Shown: positions 32,830 through 46,907, counted from the stretch's first letter. The stretch: DNA of 64,000 nt from Bordetella genomosp. 5 (GCF_002261475.1 NZ_NEVN01000004.1:558001-622000); one strand, 5' to 3'. A program made the numbers and translations. Notes: generated by a model from the sequence alone, not told the origin.

Positions 32830-32939
32830 ACAGCCCGACTCCGTTCGAAGTCCCTGTCACCGGGCGGGACTTGTCCGCGCCGGGCACATGCCTGGCGTAA
32901 TATGAGAATCTATCTTTTTTGCATTTGGCTCTGTCACCC

Positions 32940-33524
32940 ATGTCCTTGACCGATACCGTTTCCCCGCTCCACGCCCTGAGCAGCCGCCGTTCGATGAAAT
33001 TCCTGCGTGCGCCGGCGCCCAAGCCCGACGAGCTCGAACAGATTCTGCAGGCCGCCATGAGCGCGCCGGACCACGGCGCGCTGCGGCCGTGGCGCTTCAA
33101 GATCATCCGCGGCGAGAACATCGCCAAGCTGGCGGACATGGCGCTCGACGCGGTCAAGCGCAGCGGCGATCCGCGCATGACGCCCGAGAAAGAGAAGTCG
33201 GTGCGCGAGTGGATGGCGAGCGTGCCGCTCTTCCTGGCCCTGGCCGCCAAGATCGAAGACGGCAAGATCCAGGAGCAGGAGCAGATCCTGGCGGCCGGTA
33301 CCGCCGTGATGAACATCCTGAACGCGGTCCATATGCTGGGCTACGGCGCGTTCTGGAGCACGGGCCTGGGCACCTATGTCGAAGAAGTGCAGGAAAAGCT
33401 CGGCTTCGATTCGCTGGATCACCGTTTCCTGGGCTTTTTGGCGATCGGCACGCCCGGTTGCGAGGTGCCGAAGATCGAGCGCCCGGATTTCCGCAAGTTC
33501 ACCAGCGAGTGGACCGGCGTCTGA
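32940..33524 (+). CDS. nitroreductase family protein (YdjA-like)
   Basis: 194 residues of the small FMN-dependent nitroreductase fold. SSRRSMKFLRAPAP and AAMSAPDHGALRPWRFKII are the FMN-binding and N-terminal blocks; QEQILAAGTAVMNILNAVHMLGYGAFWSTG is the central helix (quoted in parts), and FLAIGTP closes the fold. YdjA-like members are short and use NAD(P)H to reduce nitroaromatics or related compounds; physiological substrate unknown. The start is ATG 32940 and the gene stands alone, followed by the pentanucleotide tract. Confidence 0.9.
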   Translation: MSLTDTVSPLHALSSRRSMKFLRAPAPKPDELEQILQAAMSAPDHGALRPWRFKIIRGENIAKLADMALDAVKRSGDPRMTPEKEKSVREWMASVPLFLALAAKIEDGKIQEQEQILAAGTAVMNILNAVHMLGYGAFWSTGLGTYVEEVQEKLGFDSLDHRFLGFLAIGTPGCEVPKIERPDFRKFTSEWTGV

Positions 33525-33535
33525 GTCGGTAGCGG

Positions 33536-33645
33536 CCCGGCCCGGTCGGGCCCGGTCAGGCCCGGTCAGGTCAGGTCAGGCCAGGTCAGGCCCGGCCAGC
33601 CCAGGCCAGGCCAAGCCAAGCCAAGCCAGGCCCGGCCCGGCCCGG
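33536..33645. repeat. degenerate pentanucleotide repeat tract, 22 units
   Basis: 110 bp resolve into 22 consecutive 5-mers, all variants of C/T-C-N-G-G: CCCGG (most common), TCAGG, CCAGG, CCAAG and single TCGGG and CCAGC. Identical neighbours occur in runs (TCAGG three times, CCAAG three times, CCCGG three times), as expected from slippage. It lies 12 bp after the nitroreductase stop and 25 bp before a strong terminator. Confidence 0.9.
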
Positions 33646-33670
33646 CCCATCGGCCGCGGGCAGTACCCTT

Positions 33671-33704
33671 AAGCAAAAGCCCCGCCATGGCGGGGCTTTT
33701 GCTT
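33671..33704. terminator. perfect 34-bp palindrome, bidirectional terminator
   Basis: AAGCAAAAGCCCCGCCA and its exact complement TGGCGGGGCTTTTGCTT abut with no spacer, giving a 17-bp arm and A- and T-tails. It terminates nitroreductase transcription on the plus strand and argH on the minus strand (argH stop at 33757). Confidence 0.85.
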
Positions 33705-33756
33705 GGTGCCGGCGCGTCGGCCCGCGATCGGGCCCGCACGCGCCGCGCGGCCGGGC

Positions 33757-35178
33757 TCAGGCCTGGGCGGTCTGGTCCAGCACGCGTTGGGCCTCTTCGC
33801 GCACGCGCTCAGGGGCGGTGCCGCCGATGTGGTTGCGTGCCGCCACCGAGCCTTCGAGCGTGAGCACCTCGTGCACGTCGTCGGCGATGGCGGGGTTGTA
33901 CGCCTTGAGCTCGTCGGTGGTGAGGTCGGCCAGATCGCAACCGCGCTGCTCGCAATCCCGCACGGCGTGGGCCACGACTTCGTGGGCGTCGCGGAACGGC
34001 AGGCCACGCTTGACCAGGTAGTCGGCCAGATCGGTGGCGGTGGCGAAGCCCTGCAGGGCCGCGGCGCGCATGTTGTCGGGCTTGACCTTGATGCCGCCGG
34101 CCATGTCGGCGAACAGCGTGAGCGTGTCGCGCACGGTGTCGACGGTGTCGAACAGGCCTTCCTTGTCTTCCTGGTTGTCCTTGTTGTAGGCCAGGGGCTG
34201 GCCCTTCATCAGGGTCAGCAGCGCGACGAGGTGGCCGTTGACGCGGCCGGTCTTGCCGCGTGCCAGCTCGGGCACGTCGGGGTTTTTCTTTTGCGGCATG
34301 ATCGAGCTGCCGGTGCAGAAGCGGTCGGCCAGGTCGATGAAGCCCACGCGCGGGCTCATCCAGATCACGAGCTCTTCCGACAGGCGCGAGACGTGGGTCA
34401 TGATGAGCGCGGCGGCGGCGCAGAACTCGATGGCGAAGTCGCGATCCGACACGGCGTCGAGCGAGTTGCGGCACACCCCGTCGAAGTCCAGCGTGCGCGC
34501 CACGCGCTCGCGGTCGATCGGGAAGCTGGTGCCGGCCAGCGCGGCGGCGCCCAGCGGCAGGCGGTTCACGCGCTTGCGCACGTCGGCCAGGCGCTCGGCG
34601 TCGCGGCCGAACATCTCGGCGTAGGCGAGCAGGTGATGGCCGAACGTGACCGGTTGCGCCACTTGCAGATGGGTGAAGCCCGGCAGGATGGTGCCGGCGT
34701 TGTCCAGCGCCACGGTCGCCAGCGCGCGGCGCAGCTGGCGCAGCAGCTCGATCAGGCCGTCGATTTCGTCGCGCAGCCAGAGGCGGATGTCGGTGGCCAC
34801 CTGATCGTTGCGCGAACGGCCGGTGTGCAGGCGCTTGCCGGCATCGCCGACGAGCTCGACCAGGCGCTTTTCGATGTTCAGGTGCACGTCTTCGAGGTCG
34901 AGCAGCCACTGGAACGTGCCCGCGTCGATTTCGCCGCTGATCTGTTGCATGCCGCGTTGGATGGCGGCGAGATCGTCGGCCGAAATGATGCCCTGGGCGG
35001 CCAGCATGTCGGCATGCGCCAGCGAGCCACGGATGTCGTGGCGCGCGAGGCGCTTGTCGAAATCGACGGAGGCCGTGTAGCGCTTGACGAGATCGGAGAC
35101 CGGTTCGGAGAAACGGGCGGACCAGGCGCTCGCCTTGTTGGCGAACTGGTTCTGATTGGAGTCGGGAGTATTTGCCAT
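33757..35178 (-). CDS. argH: argininosuccinate lyase
   Basis: 473 residues, standard length. It splits argininosuccinate into arginine and fumarate, the last step of arginine synthesis, in the cytoplasm. The family signature [16 protein letters not shown] is present, with catalytic [14 protein letters not shown] and the N-terminal [16 protein letters not shown] 35178 begins directly with the conserved N-terminus ([11 protein letters not shown]); longer frames upstream run into non-coding sequence and the next gene. No other arg gene is in the window. Confidence 0.97.
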   Translation of the reverse strand: MANTPDSNQNQFANKASAWSARFSEPVSDLVKRYTASVDFDKRLARHDIRGSLAHADMLAAQGIISADDLAAIQRGMQQISGEIDAGTFQWLLDLEDVHLNIEKRLVELVGDAGKRLHTGRSRNDQVATDIRLWLRDEIDGLIELLRQLRRALATVALDNAGTILPGFTHLQVAQPVTFGHHLLAYAEMFGRDAERLADVRKRVNRLPLGAAALAGTSFPIDRERVARTLDFDGVCRNSLDAVSDRDFAIEFCAAAALIMTHVSRLSEELVIWMSPRVGFIDLADRFCTGSSIMPQKKNPDVPELARGKTGRVNGHLVALLTLMKGQPLAYNKDNQEDKEGLFDTVDTVRDTLTLFADMAGGIKVKPDNMRAAALQGFATATDLADYLVKRGLPFRDAHEVVAHAVRDCEQRGCDLADLTTDELKAYNPAIADDVHEVLTLEGSVAARNHIGGTAPERVREEAQRVLDQTAQA

Positions 35179-35304
35179 GATGGCGGGGATTATAGGGCCA
35201 GCGGCGGCGCCCTTGCGAGCCGCCGCCACAGTCTGAAACCCTTCGCGGCGGCCCGATGGCGGATAATCTGGGCCCGGATTGTTAGAAGGAATGCTGTCTT
35301 GGCC

Positions 35305-36603
35305 ATGCAATGGGAAAACCTCGTCGACGTGCTCGACCACTCGGTGCCGTCCCAGCCGTGGGCGCAAACCCTGGTCGGGGTGGGGGCGCTGGTGCTGACG
35401 GCGCTGTTTGCCCAGTGGGTGGTCGCGCGCCTGGTGCTCTACTTCGCGCACCGGCTGCTGGTGGCGACGGGCCGCGATGATTGGGACAAGGCGCTCGCGA
35501 AGCGGCGGGCGTATCACAACTTCTGGTATGCGGTGCCGTTCGCCGTGGTGTCGTTGGGCATCGATATGGTGCCGCATGCCGAGCGGGTCGTGACCGTGGT
35601 CGGGCGGCTGTCGCACGCGGCCGCTTGGATCTGCGTGTTCATCGGCGTGAGCGGCCTGCTCAGCGCCTGGCAGGACACCTACTCGGCCACCACGCGCGCG
35701 CAGACGCGGTCGATCAAGGGTTACATCCAGATCGGCAAACTGATGCTGTACGCGGTGTGCACGGTGCTGGTGCTGTCGATCATGATCGACCGCTCGCCGC
35801 TGTGGATGATCTCCGGTCTGGGTGCGCTGTCGGCCGTGCTGCTGCTGGTGTTCAAGGACACGCTGCTGTCCCTGGTGGCCAGCACCCAGCTCACCTCCAA
35901 CGACATGCTGCGCATCGGCGACTGGATCGAGATGCCGCAGGCCAACGCCGACGGCTTCGTCAAAGACATCGCGCTGCATACGGTGAAGGTGCAGAACTGG
36001 GACAACACGGTGACCACCGTGCCGACCTACAAGCTGTTTTCCGAGAGCTACCGCAACTACCGTCAGATGTTCGAGTCGGGCGGCCGGCGCATCAAGCGCA
36101 CGCTGCGCATCGACGCCACCAGCGTGCGCTTTCTGGACGAGAACGACGCCCGCGGCCTGAAGGGCGTGCATCTGCTGCACGATTACCTGATCGCCAAGGA
36201 AGATGCGATCACCGAGACGAACAACAAGCTCGGCGAGCTGGCGTCGGTGCCCGCCAACCGGCGCCGCCTGACCAACATCGGCACCTTCCGCATGTACGCG
36301 CTGGCGTATCTGCGCCAACATCCCGAAGTGCGCCAGGACATGGCGATGATGGTACGCATGATGGAGCCGCAGACCGAAGGGATTCCGATCGAGGTGTATT
36401 GCTTCACCGCGATCACCGCCTGGGTCGAGTACGAGCGCATCCAGGGCGATATCTTCGACCATCTGCTGGCCGTGCTGCCCGAACTGGGCCTGCGTCTGTA
36501 TCAGGCGCCGTCCGGAGCTGACTTCGGCAAGTTCGCCGGCGACATGCGCGCCGCCGCGCTCAACGAAGCGCAGCGCGAGCAGATCGCGTCGACGGAGCGT
36601 TAG
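35305..36603 (+). CDS. mechanosensitive ion channel family protein (YbdG type)
   Basis: 432 residues. Five or so membrane helices at 20-190 lead into the MscS pore/beta domain ([23 protein letters not shown], then [21 protein letters not shown]), and a long cytoplasmic domain with [16 protein letters not shown] follows. This longer layout with the insertion [15 protein letters not shown] matches YbdG, which opens on hypo-osmotic shock. ATG 35305 is used; an in-frame TTG at 35299 with AAGGA upstream would add two residues. It is alone and divergent from argH. Confidence 0.9.
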   Translation: MQWENLVDVLDHSVPSQPWAQTLVGVGALVLTALFAQWVVARLVLYFAHRLLVATGRDDWDKALAKRRAYHNFWYAVPFAVVSLGIDMVPHAERVVTVVGRLSHAAAWICVFIGVSGLLSAWQDTYSATTRAQTRSIKGYIQIGKLMLYAVCTVLVLSIMIDRSPLWMISGLGALSAVLLLVFKDTLLSLVASTQLTSNDMLRIGDWIEMPQANADGFVKDIALHTVKVQNWDNTVTTVPTYKLFSESYRNYRQMFESGGRRIKRTLRIDATSVRFLDENDARGLKGVHLLHDYLIAKEDAITETNNKLGELASVPANRRRLTNIGTFRMYALAYLRQHPEVRQDMAMMVRMMEPQTEGIPIEVYCFTAITAWVEYERIQGDIFDHLLAVLPELGLRLYQAPSGADFGKFAGDMRAAALNEAQREQIASTER

Positions 36604-36809
36604 GGGAGGGCGAGGCGCGCCGCCGGCCGCGCCTGGCCGGCCGCGCCTCGCCAGCCGCGCCTCGCCAGCCGCGCTCCCGCATGCACCAAACCGGGGCGTT
36701 TTCACCGGTTTCCGGCCCTGTTGCGCAGGCGGATCGAGGCGGTTCCACGCCGTGCGCCCCGTGCGATAATCGCCCCCGCCTTTCATACCGTCAGCGGGAA
36801 TCGTCGTTC

Positions 36810-38817
<2,008 letters not shown>

Positions 38818-38855
38818 TCGGCGCACGCAGGGCGGCCCGGGCCGCCACGCTCCAC

Positions 38856-38882
38856 AAAAGCGGCCGCATTCCGGCCGCTTTT
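38856..38882 (+). terminator. intrinsic terminator after glnB
   Basis: AAAAGCGGCCG pairs with CGGCCGCTTTT around a CATTC loop, followed by TTGC. The A/T flanks make it usable in both directions, which suits the convergent LysR gene ending at 38901. Confidence 0.85.
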
Positions 38883-38900
38883 GCTTTGGGGCGGCCGTGA

Positions 38901-39797
38901 TCAGGCGCTGGGCTGGCGCGCCCGGAACACCGGCAGGCAGGCTTCGCAGATCGCCGCCGTGATGTGCTGGCGCGCGTGTTCGCGCCGTTCGAGCATGCCG
39001 ATCGTGCGAGCCACCGCGTCCAGATCGGCGGGCAAACGCCACACCCGCAGATCCGGCGCGTTGAGCCAGTGGCTGCCATTGAGCAGCGGCAGCAAGGTAA
39101 CGCCGGTTTCCTGGCGCACCAGTTCCACCAGCGTTTCGATCGCATTGAGCTCGAGGAAATCGTCCACCGTCACGCCCAGGCGGCGCAGCACGCGGTCGAT
39201 CTGCAGGCCGGTGCGCTGGGTACGGTCGAAGCGCAGAAACGGGTTCTGCATCAGCAGCTCGCGCACGCCGCTGCCGGTGGCCGAGGGATGCGACAGCACC
39301 ACCAGCGGCTCTTCATAGAGCGGCGTCCAGCGCGTGCTGGCCATCTTGCGGCCGGCCTCCACCACGAAGGCGGCATCGAGTTCGCCGGCCTCCACCTTGC
39401 CGGCCAGCTCGCTGGCCTTGCCCGAGAACACCCGCACGTCCAGACCCGGATGCTCGCGCTTCATGCGCGTGACCACCTTGGAGAGCGTGCCCATGCACGA
39501 CACGATGGCGCCCACGGACACGGCGCCCGCCAGTTCGTCGGCGGGATTGCGCGGCACGCGCAGTCGGTCGTAAAAATCCACTAACTGCTTGATTTCGGGC
39601 AGCAGCTCGCGGCCCGCGGCGTTCAGGATGGCGAGACGGCCGCTGCGATCGAACAGCTCGCGTCCCAATTCGGCCTCCAGCGCGCGCATCTGAAAACTCA
39701 CGGCGGCCTGGGTGAGGGCGACCTGCTCGGCGGCCTCGGAAAAGGTGCCGTGGTGGGCGACCGCCAGAAAGGTCCGCATGAAGCGTAAAGAGCTCAT
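38901..39797 (-). CDS. LysR family transcriptional regulator
   Basis: 298 residues. HTH reads HHGTFSEAAEQVALTQAAVSFQMRALE; the effector domain begins near GAVSVGAIVSCMGTLSKVV and ends in a cysteine-containing C-terminus (EACLPVF). It is divergent from the gamma-glutamyltransferase operon, so probably controls it. A perfect palindrome CGGGTATACCCG sits 2 bp before the start codon and a second, AT-rich one at 39854-39868, both likely binding sites. Confidence 0.92.
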   Translation of the reverse strand: MSSLRFMRTFLAVAHHGTFSEAAEQVALTQAAVSFQMRALEAELGRELFDRSGRLAILNAAGRELLPEIKQLVDFYDRLRVPRNPADELAGAVSVGAIVSCMGTLSKVVTRMKREHPGLDVRVFSGKASELAGKVEAGELDAAFVVEAGRKMASTRWTPLYEEPLVVLSHPSATGSGVRELLMQNPFLRFDRTQRTGLQIDRVLRRLGVTVDDFLELNAIETLVELVRQETGVTLLPLLNGSHWLNAPDLRVWRLPADLDAVARTIGMLERREHARQHITAAICEACLPVFRARQPSA

Positions 39798-39798
39798 T

Positions 39799-39810
39799 CG
39801 GGTATACCCG
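39799..39810. promoter_or_regulatory. palindrome next to the LysR start codon
   Basis: CGGGTATACCCG is a perfect 12-bp palindrome only 2 bp upstream of the LysR ATG. A regulator bound there would block its own gene, suggesting autorepression. Confidence 0.4.
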
Positions 39811-39853
39811 TAAGCGTGGCGTTATATAAAAAATTCTTTGATGACGGATCAAC

Positions 39854-39868
39854 AAATCAAATTGATTT
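39854..39868. promoter_or_regulatory. candidate LysR operator upstream of the ggt operon
   Basis: AAATCAA-A-TTGATTT is a perfect odd-length dyad (15 bp), in an AT-rich stretch 60 bp before the gamma-glutamyltransferase start. The ATC-N-GAT geometry fits LysR recognition. Confidence 0.5.
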
Positions 39869-39928
39869 AATTAAAGCACGGGAGTACCTTCGCCAGCTTC
39901 CTTTGCTTTGAGCCGTGGGGCTGCTGCC

Positions 39929-41557
39929 ATGAAATCCTTCGATTGGTCCAATCCTTATCCTTCCCATCGGATTCCGCTGTTCGCGCGCAACGTGGTGTCG
40001 ACCTCGCACCCGCTGGCGGCGCAGGCGGGCCTGCGCATCCTGCTCAAGGGCGGCAACGCGGTCGACGCCGCGATCGCGGCCGCGGCCACGATCGTGCTGA
40101 CCGAGCCGGTGTCGTGCGGGCTGGGCGGCGACTGCTTCGCGCTGGTCTGGGATGGCAACAAGCTGCACGGCCTGAATTCCTCCGGCGTGGCCCCGGCCGC
40201 CTGGAACGTCGACTACTTCAAGCAGAAGTACGGCACGGGCCCCGATGGCTTTGCCAAGCAGCCCAAGCGCGGCTGGGATTCGGCGACGGTGCCGGGCGTG
40301 GTGGCCGGCTGGGCCGCCCTGCACGAGAAGCTCGGCAAGCTGCCGTTCGACCAACTGTTCGACCCGGCGATCGAAATCGCCGAGCGCGGCTACACCGTGC
40401 CGCCGGTGGTGGCGCACAAGTGGGCCGCCGCCGCGTCCGAGCTCAAGGACCAGCCCGGCTACGCCGCCGCCTTCATGCCCGAGGGCCGCGCACCGGCCGT
40501 GGGCGAGCATTTCCGCTTCCCCGACGCGGCCAACACGCTGCGCCGCATCGCCGCCAGCAAGGGCCGCGACTTCTACGAAGGCGAGCTGGCCGAGCGCATC
40601 GCCGCCTTCAGCAAGGAGTGCGGCGGTGCCATGACGCTCGACGACCTGCGCAACTACAAGCCGGAATGGGTCGAGCCGATCAGCAAGTCCTATCGCGGCT
40701 ACGAGCTCAACGAGATCCCGCCGAACGGCCAGGGCATCGCCGCCCTGATCGCGCTGGGCATCTGCGAGCGCTTCGATCTGGCCAACATGCCGGTGGACTC
40801 GGTGCAATCGCAGCACGTGCAGATCGAGGCGATGAAGCTCGCCTTCTCCGACCTGTATCGCTACGTGGCCGATCCGCGCAGCATGGAAGTCACGCCCGAG
40901 CAGATGCTGTCCGACGCCTACCTCGACAGCCGCGCCAAGCTGATCCGCCTGGATGGCGCGACGCATTTCGAGGCTGGCCGTCCGCATGCCGGTGGCACGG
41001 TCTACCTGACCGCCGCCGACGAAAACGGCATGATGATCTCGTTCATCCAGTCCAACTACATGGGCTTCGGCTCCGGCGTGGTTGTGCCGGGCACCGGTAT
41101 CAGCATGCAGAACCGCGGCGTGGGCTTCTCCATGAACCCCGCGTCGGCCAATGTGGTGGAACCCGGCAAGCGCCCCTTCCACACCATCATTCCGGGCTTC
41201 CTCACCCGTGGCGGCAAGCCCGTGATGAGCTTCGGCGTGATGGGCGGCGACATGCAGCCCCAGGGTCACCTGCAGACGGTTATCCGCATGCTCGATTACC
41301 ACCAGTCGCCCCAGGCCGCCTGCTGCGCGCCGCGCTGGAAGGTCAACCGCGATTTCACGCTTGACGTCGAGTCGTCCATGAATCAGTCTGTCGTCCAGGG
41401 TTTGAAGGACCTGGGCCATGCCCTGAAGTCGGTCGACGATCCCTATATGGATTTCGGCGCCGGCCAGTTCATCTGGCGCCTCGACGAAAGCGACAACGAA
41501 CGTGGCTATGTGGCGGCCAGCGACAGCCGCCGCGACGGCCAGGCCGTCGGCTTCTGA
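39929..41557 (+). CDS. ggt: gamma-glutamyltransferase family protein
   Basis: 542 residues. The Ntn-hydrolase nucleophile is T357 in GGTVYLTAADENG, preceded by the GHPHAGG-like loop RPHAGG, and the substrate region includes NEIPPNGQG and SNYMGFGSGVVVPGTGI. GGT removes the gamma-glutamyl group from glutathione and gamma-glutamyl peptides. There is no clear signal peptide, so the cytoplasm is likely, unlike periplasmic Ggt of enteric bacteria; that suits a location after uptake. It leads an operon with a peptide/glutathione-type ABC importer, the inferred substrate source. Confidence 0.9.
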   Translation: MKSFDWSNPYPSHRIPLFARNVVSTSHPLAAQAGLRILLKGGNAVDAAIAAAATIVLTEPVSCGLGGDCFALVWDGNKLHGLNSSGVAPAAWNVDYFKQKYGTGPDGFAKQPKRGWDSATVPGVVAGWAALHEKLGKLPFDQLFDPAIEIAERGYTVPPVVAHKWAAAASELKDQPGYAAAFMPEGRAPAVGEHFRFPDAANTLRRIAASKGRDFYEGELAERIAAFSKECGGAMTLDDLRNYKPEWVEPISKSYRGYELNEIPPNGQGIAALIALGICERFDLANMPVDSVQSQHVQIEAMKLAFSDLYRYVADPRSMEVTPEQMLSDAYLDSRAKLIRLDGATHFEAGRPHAGGTVYLTAADENGMMISFIQSNYMGFGSGVVVPGTGISMQNRGVGFSMNPASANVVEPGKRPFHTIIPGFLTRGGKPVMSFGVMGGDMQPQGHLQTVIRMLDYHQSPQAACCAPRWKVNRDFTLDVESSMNQSVVQGLKDLGHALKSVDDPYMDFGAGQFIWRLDESDNERGYVAASDSRRDGQAVGF

Positions 41558-41636
41558 CGGCGCGCGGCGCGGCCCCGGCCGCGCCGCCACACTCTCTCCA
41601 CGCAATCAGTCAACGACATCCAAGGGGAAACGGATA

Positions 41637-43154
41637 ATGAAACTGAAGCAACGATTTGGTCTCGCGCTCGGCGGCGCGCTGCTGGCGATGATCGGCGGCA
41701 CCGTGGCGGCGCAGGATCTGCGCATCGGCCTGCAAGAAGATCCCGACGTACTGGACCCGCACCGCGCGCGCACCTACGTGGGCCGCATCGTGTTCACCTC
41801 GTTGTGCGACAAGCTCGTCGACATCGACCAGAAGCTGCATTTCGTGCCGCAGCTGGCCACCTCGTGGAGCTGGTCCGAAGACAACAAGGTCCTGACCTTC
41901 AAGCTGCGCACCGACGCCGCCTTCCACGACGGCAGCAAGTTCGACGCCGCCTCGGCCAAGGCCAACCTCGAGCGCGCCATGAACCTGCAGGACAGCATGC
42001 GCAAGGGCGAGCTGGCATCGGTCGAGAAGATCGACGCGCCGGCGGCCGACACGCTGGTCCTCACGCTCAAGCGGCCGGATGCCACGCTGCTCGCGCAGCT
42101 GTCCGACCGCGCCGGCATGATGCTCTCGCCCAAGACCTTCGAAGGCGACTCGGCCAACGTCGGCCGCAAGCCGGTCTGCTCGGGCCCGTACAAGTTCGTC
42201 GAGCGGGTGCAGAACGATCGCATCGTGCTCGAGAAGTTCGACCAGTACTACGACGCCAAGGATTACGCGTTCAAGCGGCTGGTCTTCCTGCCGATCCCCG
42301 ACACCACCGTGCGCCTGCAGAACCTGCGCGCCGGCGGCCTCGACATCCTCGAGCGCCTGAATCCCTCCGACGCGCCGCAGGTGAAGGACGACAAGAGCGT
42401 GCAGTTCGCGCCCGTGGCCGGCCTGGGCTTCCAGGAAATGTTCTTCAATCTGAACAACGGCAAGCGCGCCGACAACGCCTTCAAGGATGTGCGCGTGCGC
42501 CGCGCCCTGGAGCTGTCGATCGACCGCGACGTGATCAATCAGGTCGTCGGCGGCGGCATCTTCGATGCGGCCAGCCAGCCGTTCCCGCCCGCCAGCCCCT
42601 ACCACAGCGACAAGTTCCCGGTGCCCAAGCGTGACGTGGCCAAGGCGCGCGCGCTGCTCAAGGAAGCCGGCCTGACCGAAGTGCGCGGCGAGTTTGCCTT
42701 CGGCAACAACACCACCACGTCGGCCATCGCCGAGATGATCCAGGCCATGGCGGCCGAAGCGGGCTTCAAGCTCAACCTGCGTCCGACCGAGTACGCGGCG
42801 CTGCTGAACGAAGCCTCCGCCGGCAACTTCGAGATCATTCTGCGCGGCTGGTCCGGCCGCGTCGATCCCGATGGCAACATCTATCAGTTCGTCACGTGCA
42901 AGGGCGCGCTCAACGACGGCCGCTACTGCAACGCCGAGGTCGACAAGCTGCTCGCCGACGCGCGCACGGTGCCCGATGAAGCGAAGCGCAAGGCCATCTA
43001 CGACCAGGCGCAGACCATCCTGCACAACGACGCGCACAACATCTACCTGTACTACCAACCCTGGCCCTTCGTGCTGGCCAAGAACGTGCGCGGCTTCGCG
43101 CCGTACCCCGATGGCATGATCCGCCTGAAGGGCGTCACGCTGGCCCAGAAGTAA
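41637..43154 (+). CDS. peptide/glutathione-type ABC transporter substrate-binding protein
   Basis: 505 residues. A signal peptide ends near GTVAAQ. The SBP family 5 blocks are visible: DLRIGLQEDPDVLDPHRARTY, FKLRTDAAFHDGSKFDA and VRRALELSIDRDVI. Periplasmic, it hands di/tripeptides or glutathione to the permeases. The position after gamma-glutamyltransferase parallels GsiB in the glutathione importer, but the specificity is inferred from context. AAGGGGA precedes the ATG. Confidence 0.92.
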   Translation: MKLKQRFGLALGGALLAMIGGTVAAQDLRIGLQEDPDVLDPHRARTYVGRIVFTSLCDKLVDIDQKLHFVPQLATSWSWSEDNKVLTFKLRTDAAFHDGSKFDAASAKANLERAMNLQDSMRKGELASVEKIDAPAADTLVLTLKRPDATLLAQLSDRAGMMLSPKTFEGDSANVGRKPVCSGPYKFVERVQNDRIVLEKFDQYYDAKDYAFKRLVFLPIPDTTVRLQNLRAGGLDILERLNPSDAPQVKDDKSVQFAPVAGLGFQEMFFNLNNGKRADNAFKDVRVRRALELSIDRDVINQVVGGGIFDAASQPFPPASPYHSDKFPVPKRDVAKARALLKEAGLTEVRGEFAFGNNTTTSAIAEMIQAMAAEAGFKLNLRPTEYAALLNEASAGNFEIILRGWSGRVDPDGNIYQFVTCKGALNDGRYCNAEVDKLLADARTVPDEAKRKAIYDQAQTILHNDAHNIYLYYQPWPFVLAKNVRGFAPYPDGMIRLKGVTLAQK

Positions 43155-43228
43155 GAGCCTGATCGCCCGGACGCGCCGCTGCCTGCGGGGCGCCCGGGCG
43201 TGTTTCGTTGTTTTATGGTTTTACGCAC

Positions 43229-44173
43229 ATGTTGAAACTGATCCTGCGCCGCATGGTGGTCGCGATCCCGACACTGATCCTGGTGTCGATGATCGTGTTC
43301 ATGCTGCAAAAAATTCTGCCCGGCGACCCGGTGCTGACACTGGCCGGCGAAGAGCGCGACCCGGCCGTGCTCGACTATCTGCGCGACAAATACCGGCTCA
43401 ACGATCCCTTGCCCATGCAGTATGTGGCCTGGGTCTCGCAGGTGATGCAGGGCGACCTGGGCAAGTCGATCCGTACCGATGTGCCCGTGACCTCGCTGAT
43501 CGCCCAGAAGCTGCCCGTGACGCTGCAGCTGGCCGCCATGGCCATGTTCTTCGCGGTGCTGGTCGGGATTCCGCTGGGCATCATCGCCGCGGTGCGCAAG
43601 GGCACCTCGGTCGAGATGGGTGCCAACGTCGCGGCGCTCTCAGGCATGTCGATACCGAATTTCTGGCTGGGCATCATCCTCATCATGGTGGTGTCGGTGC
43701 AATGGAAGCTGCTGCCCGCCTCGGGCTATGTGCCGCCCTCCGAGGATCTCTGGCTCTCGTTCAAGACCATGCTGATGCCGTCGCTCGTGCTGTCGACGGC
43801 GATCGCGGCGTATCTGATGCGGCACACGCGCTCGGCCATGCTCGAGGCGCTGTCGGCCGACTATGTGCGCACCGCGCGCGCCAAAGGCGTGTCGGCGCGC
43901 AAGGTGGTGCTGCGCCACGCGCTGCGCAATGCGCTGATGCCCATCGTGACGCTGGTCACGCTGCTGTTCGGCGAGCTGCTCGCCGGCGCGGTGCTGACCG
44001 AGCAGGTGTTCACGATTCCGGGCTTCGGCAAGCTGATCGTCGATGCGGTGTTCAACCGTGACTACGCGGTGGTGCAGGGCGTGGTGCTCTGCGTGGCCGT
44101 GGGCTTCATCGTGATGAACCTGATCGCCGACGTTCTCTACATTCTCGTCAATCCCCGCCTGAGGCACCAATGA
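43229..44173 (+). CDS. peptide-type ABC transporter permease (GsiC/DppB-like)
   Basis: 314 residues, six membrane helices. The N-terminus RRMVVAIPTLILVSMIVFML and the conserved LPGDPVLTLAGE are hallmarks of DppB/GsiC; the EAA loop is EALSADYVRTARAKGVS. It forms one half of the inner-membrane channel. ATG 43229 is chosen because the fold starts there. Its last four bases overlap the next permease gene (ATGA), so the two are coupled. Confidence 0.93.
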   Translation: MLKLILRRMVVAIPTLILVSMIVFMLQKILPGDPVLTLAGEERDPAVLDYLRDKYRLNDPLPMQYVAWVSQVMQGDLGKSIRTDVPVTSLIAQKLPVTLQLAAMAMFFAVLVGIPLGIIAAVRKGTSVEMGANVAALSGMSIPNFWLGIILIMVVSVQWKLLPASGYVPPSEDLWLSFKTMLMPSLVLSTAIAAYLMRHTRSAMLEALSADYVRTARAKGVSARKVVLRHALRNALMPIVTLVTLLFGELLAGAVLTEQVFTIPGFGKLIVDAVFNRDYAVVQGVVLCVAVGFIVMNLIADVLYILVNPRLRHQ

Positions 44174-45041
44174 GCGCAACGACCGCAACGGCGCCCGCCG
44201 TGCCGCCCCGCGCCGGCAACCGCGCGTGGAACAAATTCAAACGCAACAAGGTGGCCCTCGTCGGCGCCTTCATCGTGCTGTTCTTCGTGGTGCTGGCGAT
44301 CTTCGCCCCGCTGCTCGCGAGCCACGATCCCTTCCAGACCAGCTTCATGACCATCCGCAAGGCGCCTTCGTCGGCGTTCTGGCTGGGCACCGACGAGCTG
44401 GGCCGCGACATCTATAGCCGCATGATCTACGGCGCCCGCGCGTCGCTGATGGCCGGCATGGTCTCGGTGCTGATCGCGCTGGTGGTCGGCGTGCCGTTCG
44501 GGCTGGCCGCCGGCTACTTCGGCGGCTGGACCGACAGCGTGATCTCGCGCGCCACCGAAGCGCTGCTCGCGATTCCGTTCCTGATCCTGGCGATCGCGCT
44601 GGCCGCCTTCCTGGGCCCCAGCCTGATCAACGCGATGATCGCGATCGGCGTGTCCGCCGCGCCGAAGTTCATCCGGATCACACGCGGCCAGGTGCTGGCG
44701 GTGCGCAACGAAGATTACGTGCAGAGCGCGCGGGCCCTCGGGGCCTCCGACCTGCGCATCATCGGCCGCCACATCTTCCCGAACGTGATGCCGCCGCTCA
44801 TCGTGCAGGCCACCATCACGATCGCCACGGCCATCATCGCCGAGGCCAGCCTGTCGTTCCTGGGCCTGGGTCTGCAGCCGCCGAACCCGTCCTGGGGTTC
44901 GATGCTGAACACGGCGAAAAACTTCATGACGCAGGCGCCCTGGATGTCGATCTTCCCCGGATCGGCGATCTTCCTGGCGGTGCTGGGTTTCAACCTGCTC
45001 GGCGACGGGCTGCGCGACGCGCTCGATCCGCGCCAAGAGAA

Positions 45042-45045
<4 letters not shown>
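44170..45045 (+). CDS. peptide-type ABC transporter permease (GsiD/DppC-like)
   Basis: 291 residues. The N-terminal cytoplasmic stretch [20 protein letters not shown] and the segment [20 protein letters not shown] are typical of DppC/GsiD partners; the EAA motif is [18 protein letters not shown]. It pairs with the upstream permease. Start and stop overlap both neighbours, showing tight operon organisation. Confidence 0.93.

Positions 45046-46907
<1,862 letters not shown>

Noticed and set aside
33536-33645. Pentamer tract as part of the nitroreductase or another protein
   Set aside because: The nitroreductase stops before it, and frames through it give only Gly/Pro/Arg/Ala runs with no start site.
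33703-36603. 966-codon plus-strand frame covering the argH region and the channel gene
   Set aside because: The first 1600 bases are the complement of argH, with no domain of their own. Only the part from 35305 has mechanosensitive-channel sequence and a start with a ribosome site.
33757-36786. 1009-codon minus-strand frame
   Set aside because: Only the part from 35178 downstream is argininosuccinate lyase. The upstream half is the complement of the channel gene and has the skewed, low-information composition of a shadow frame.
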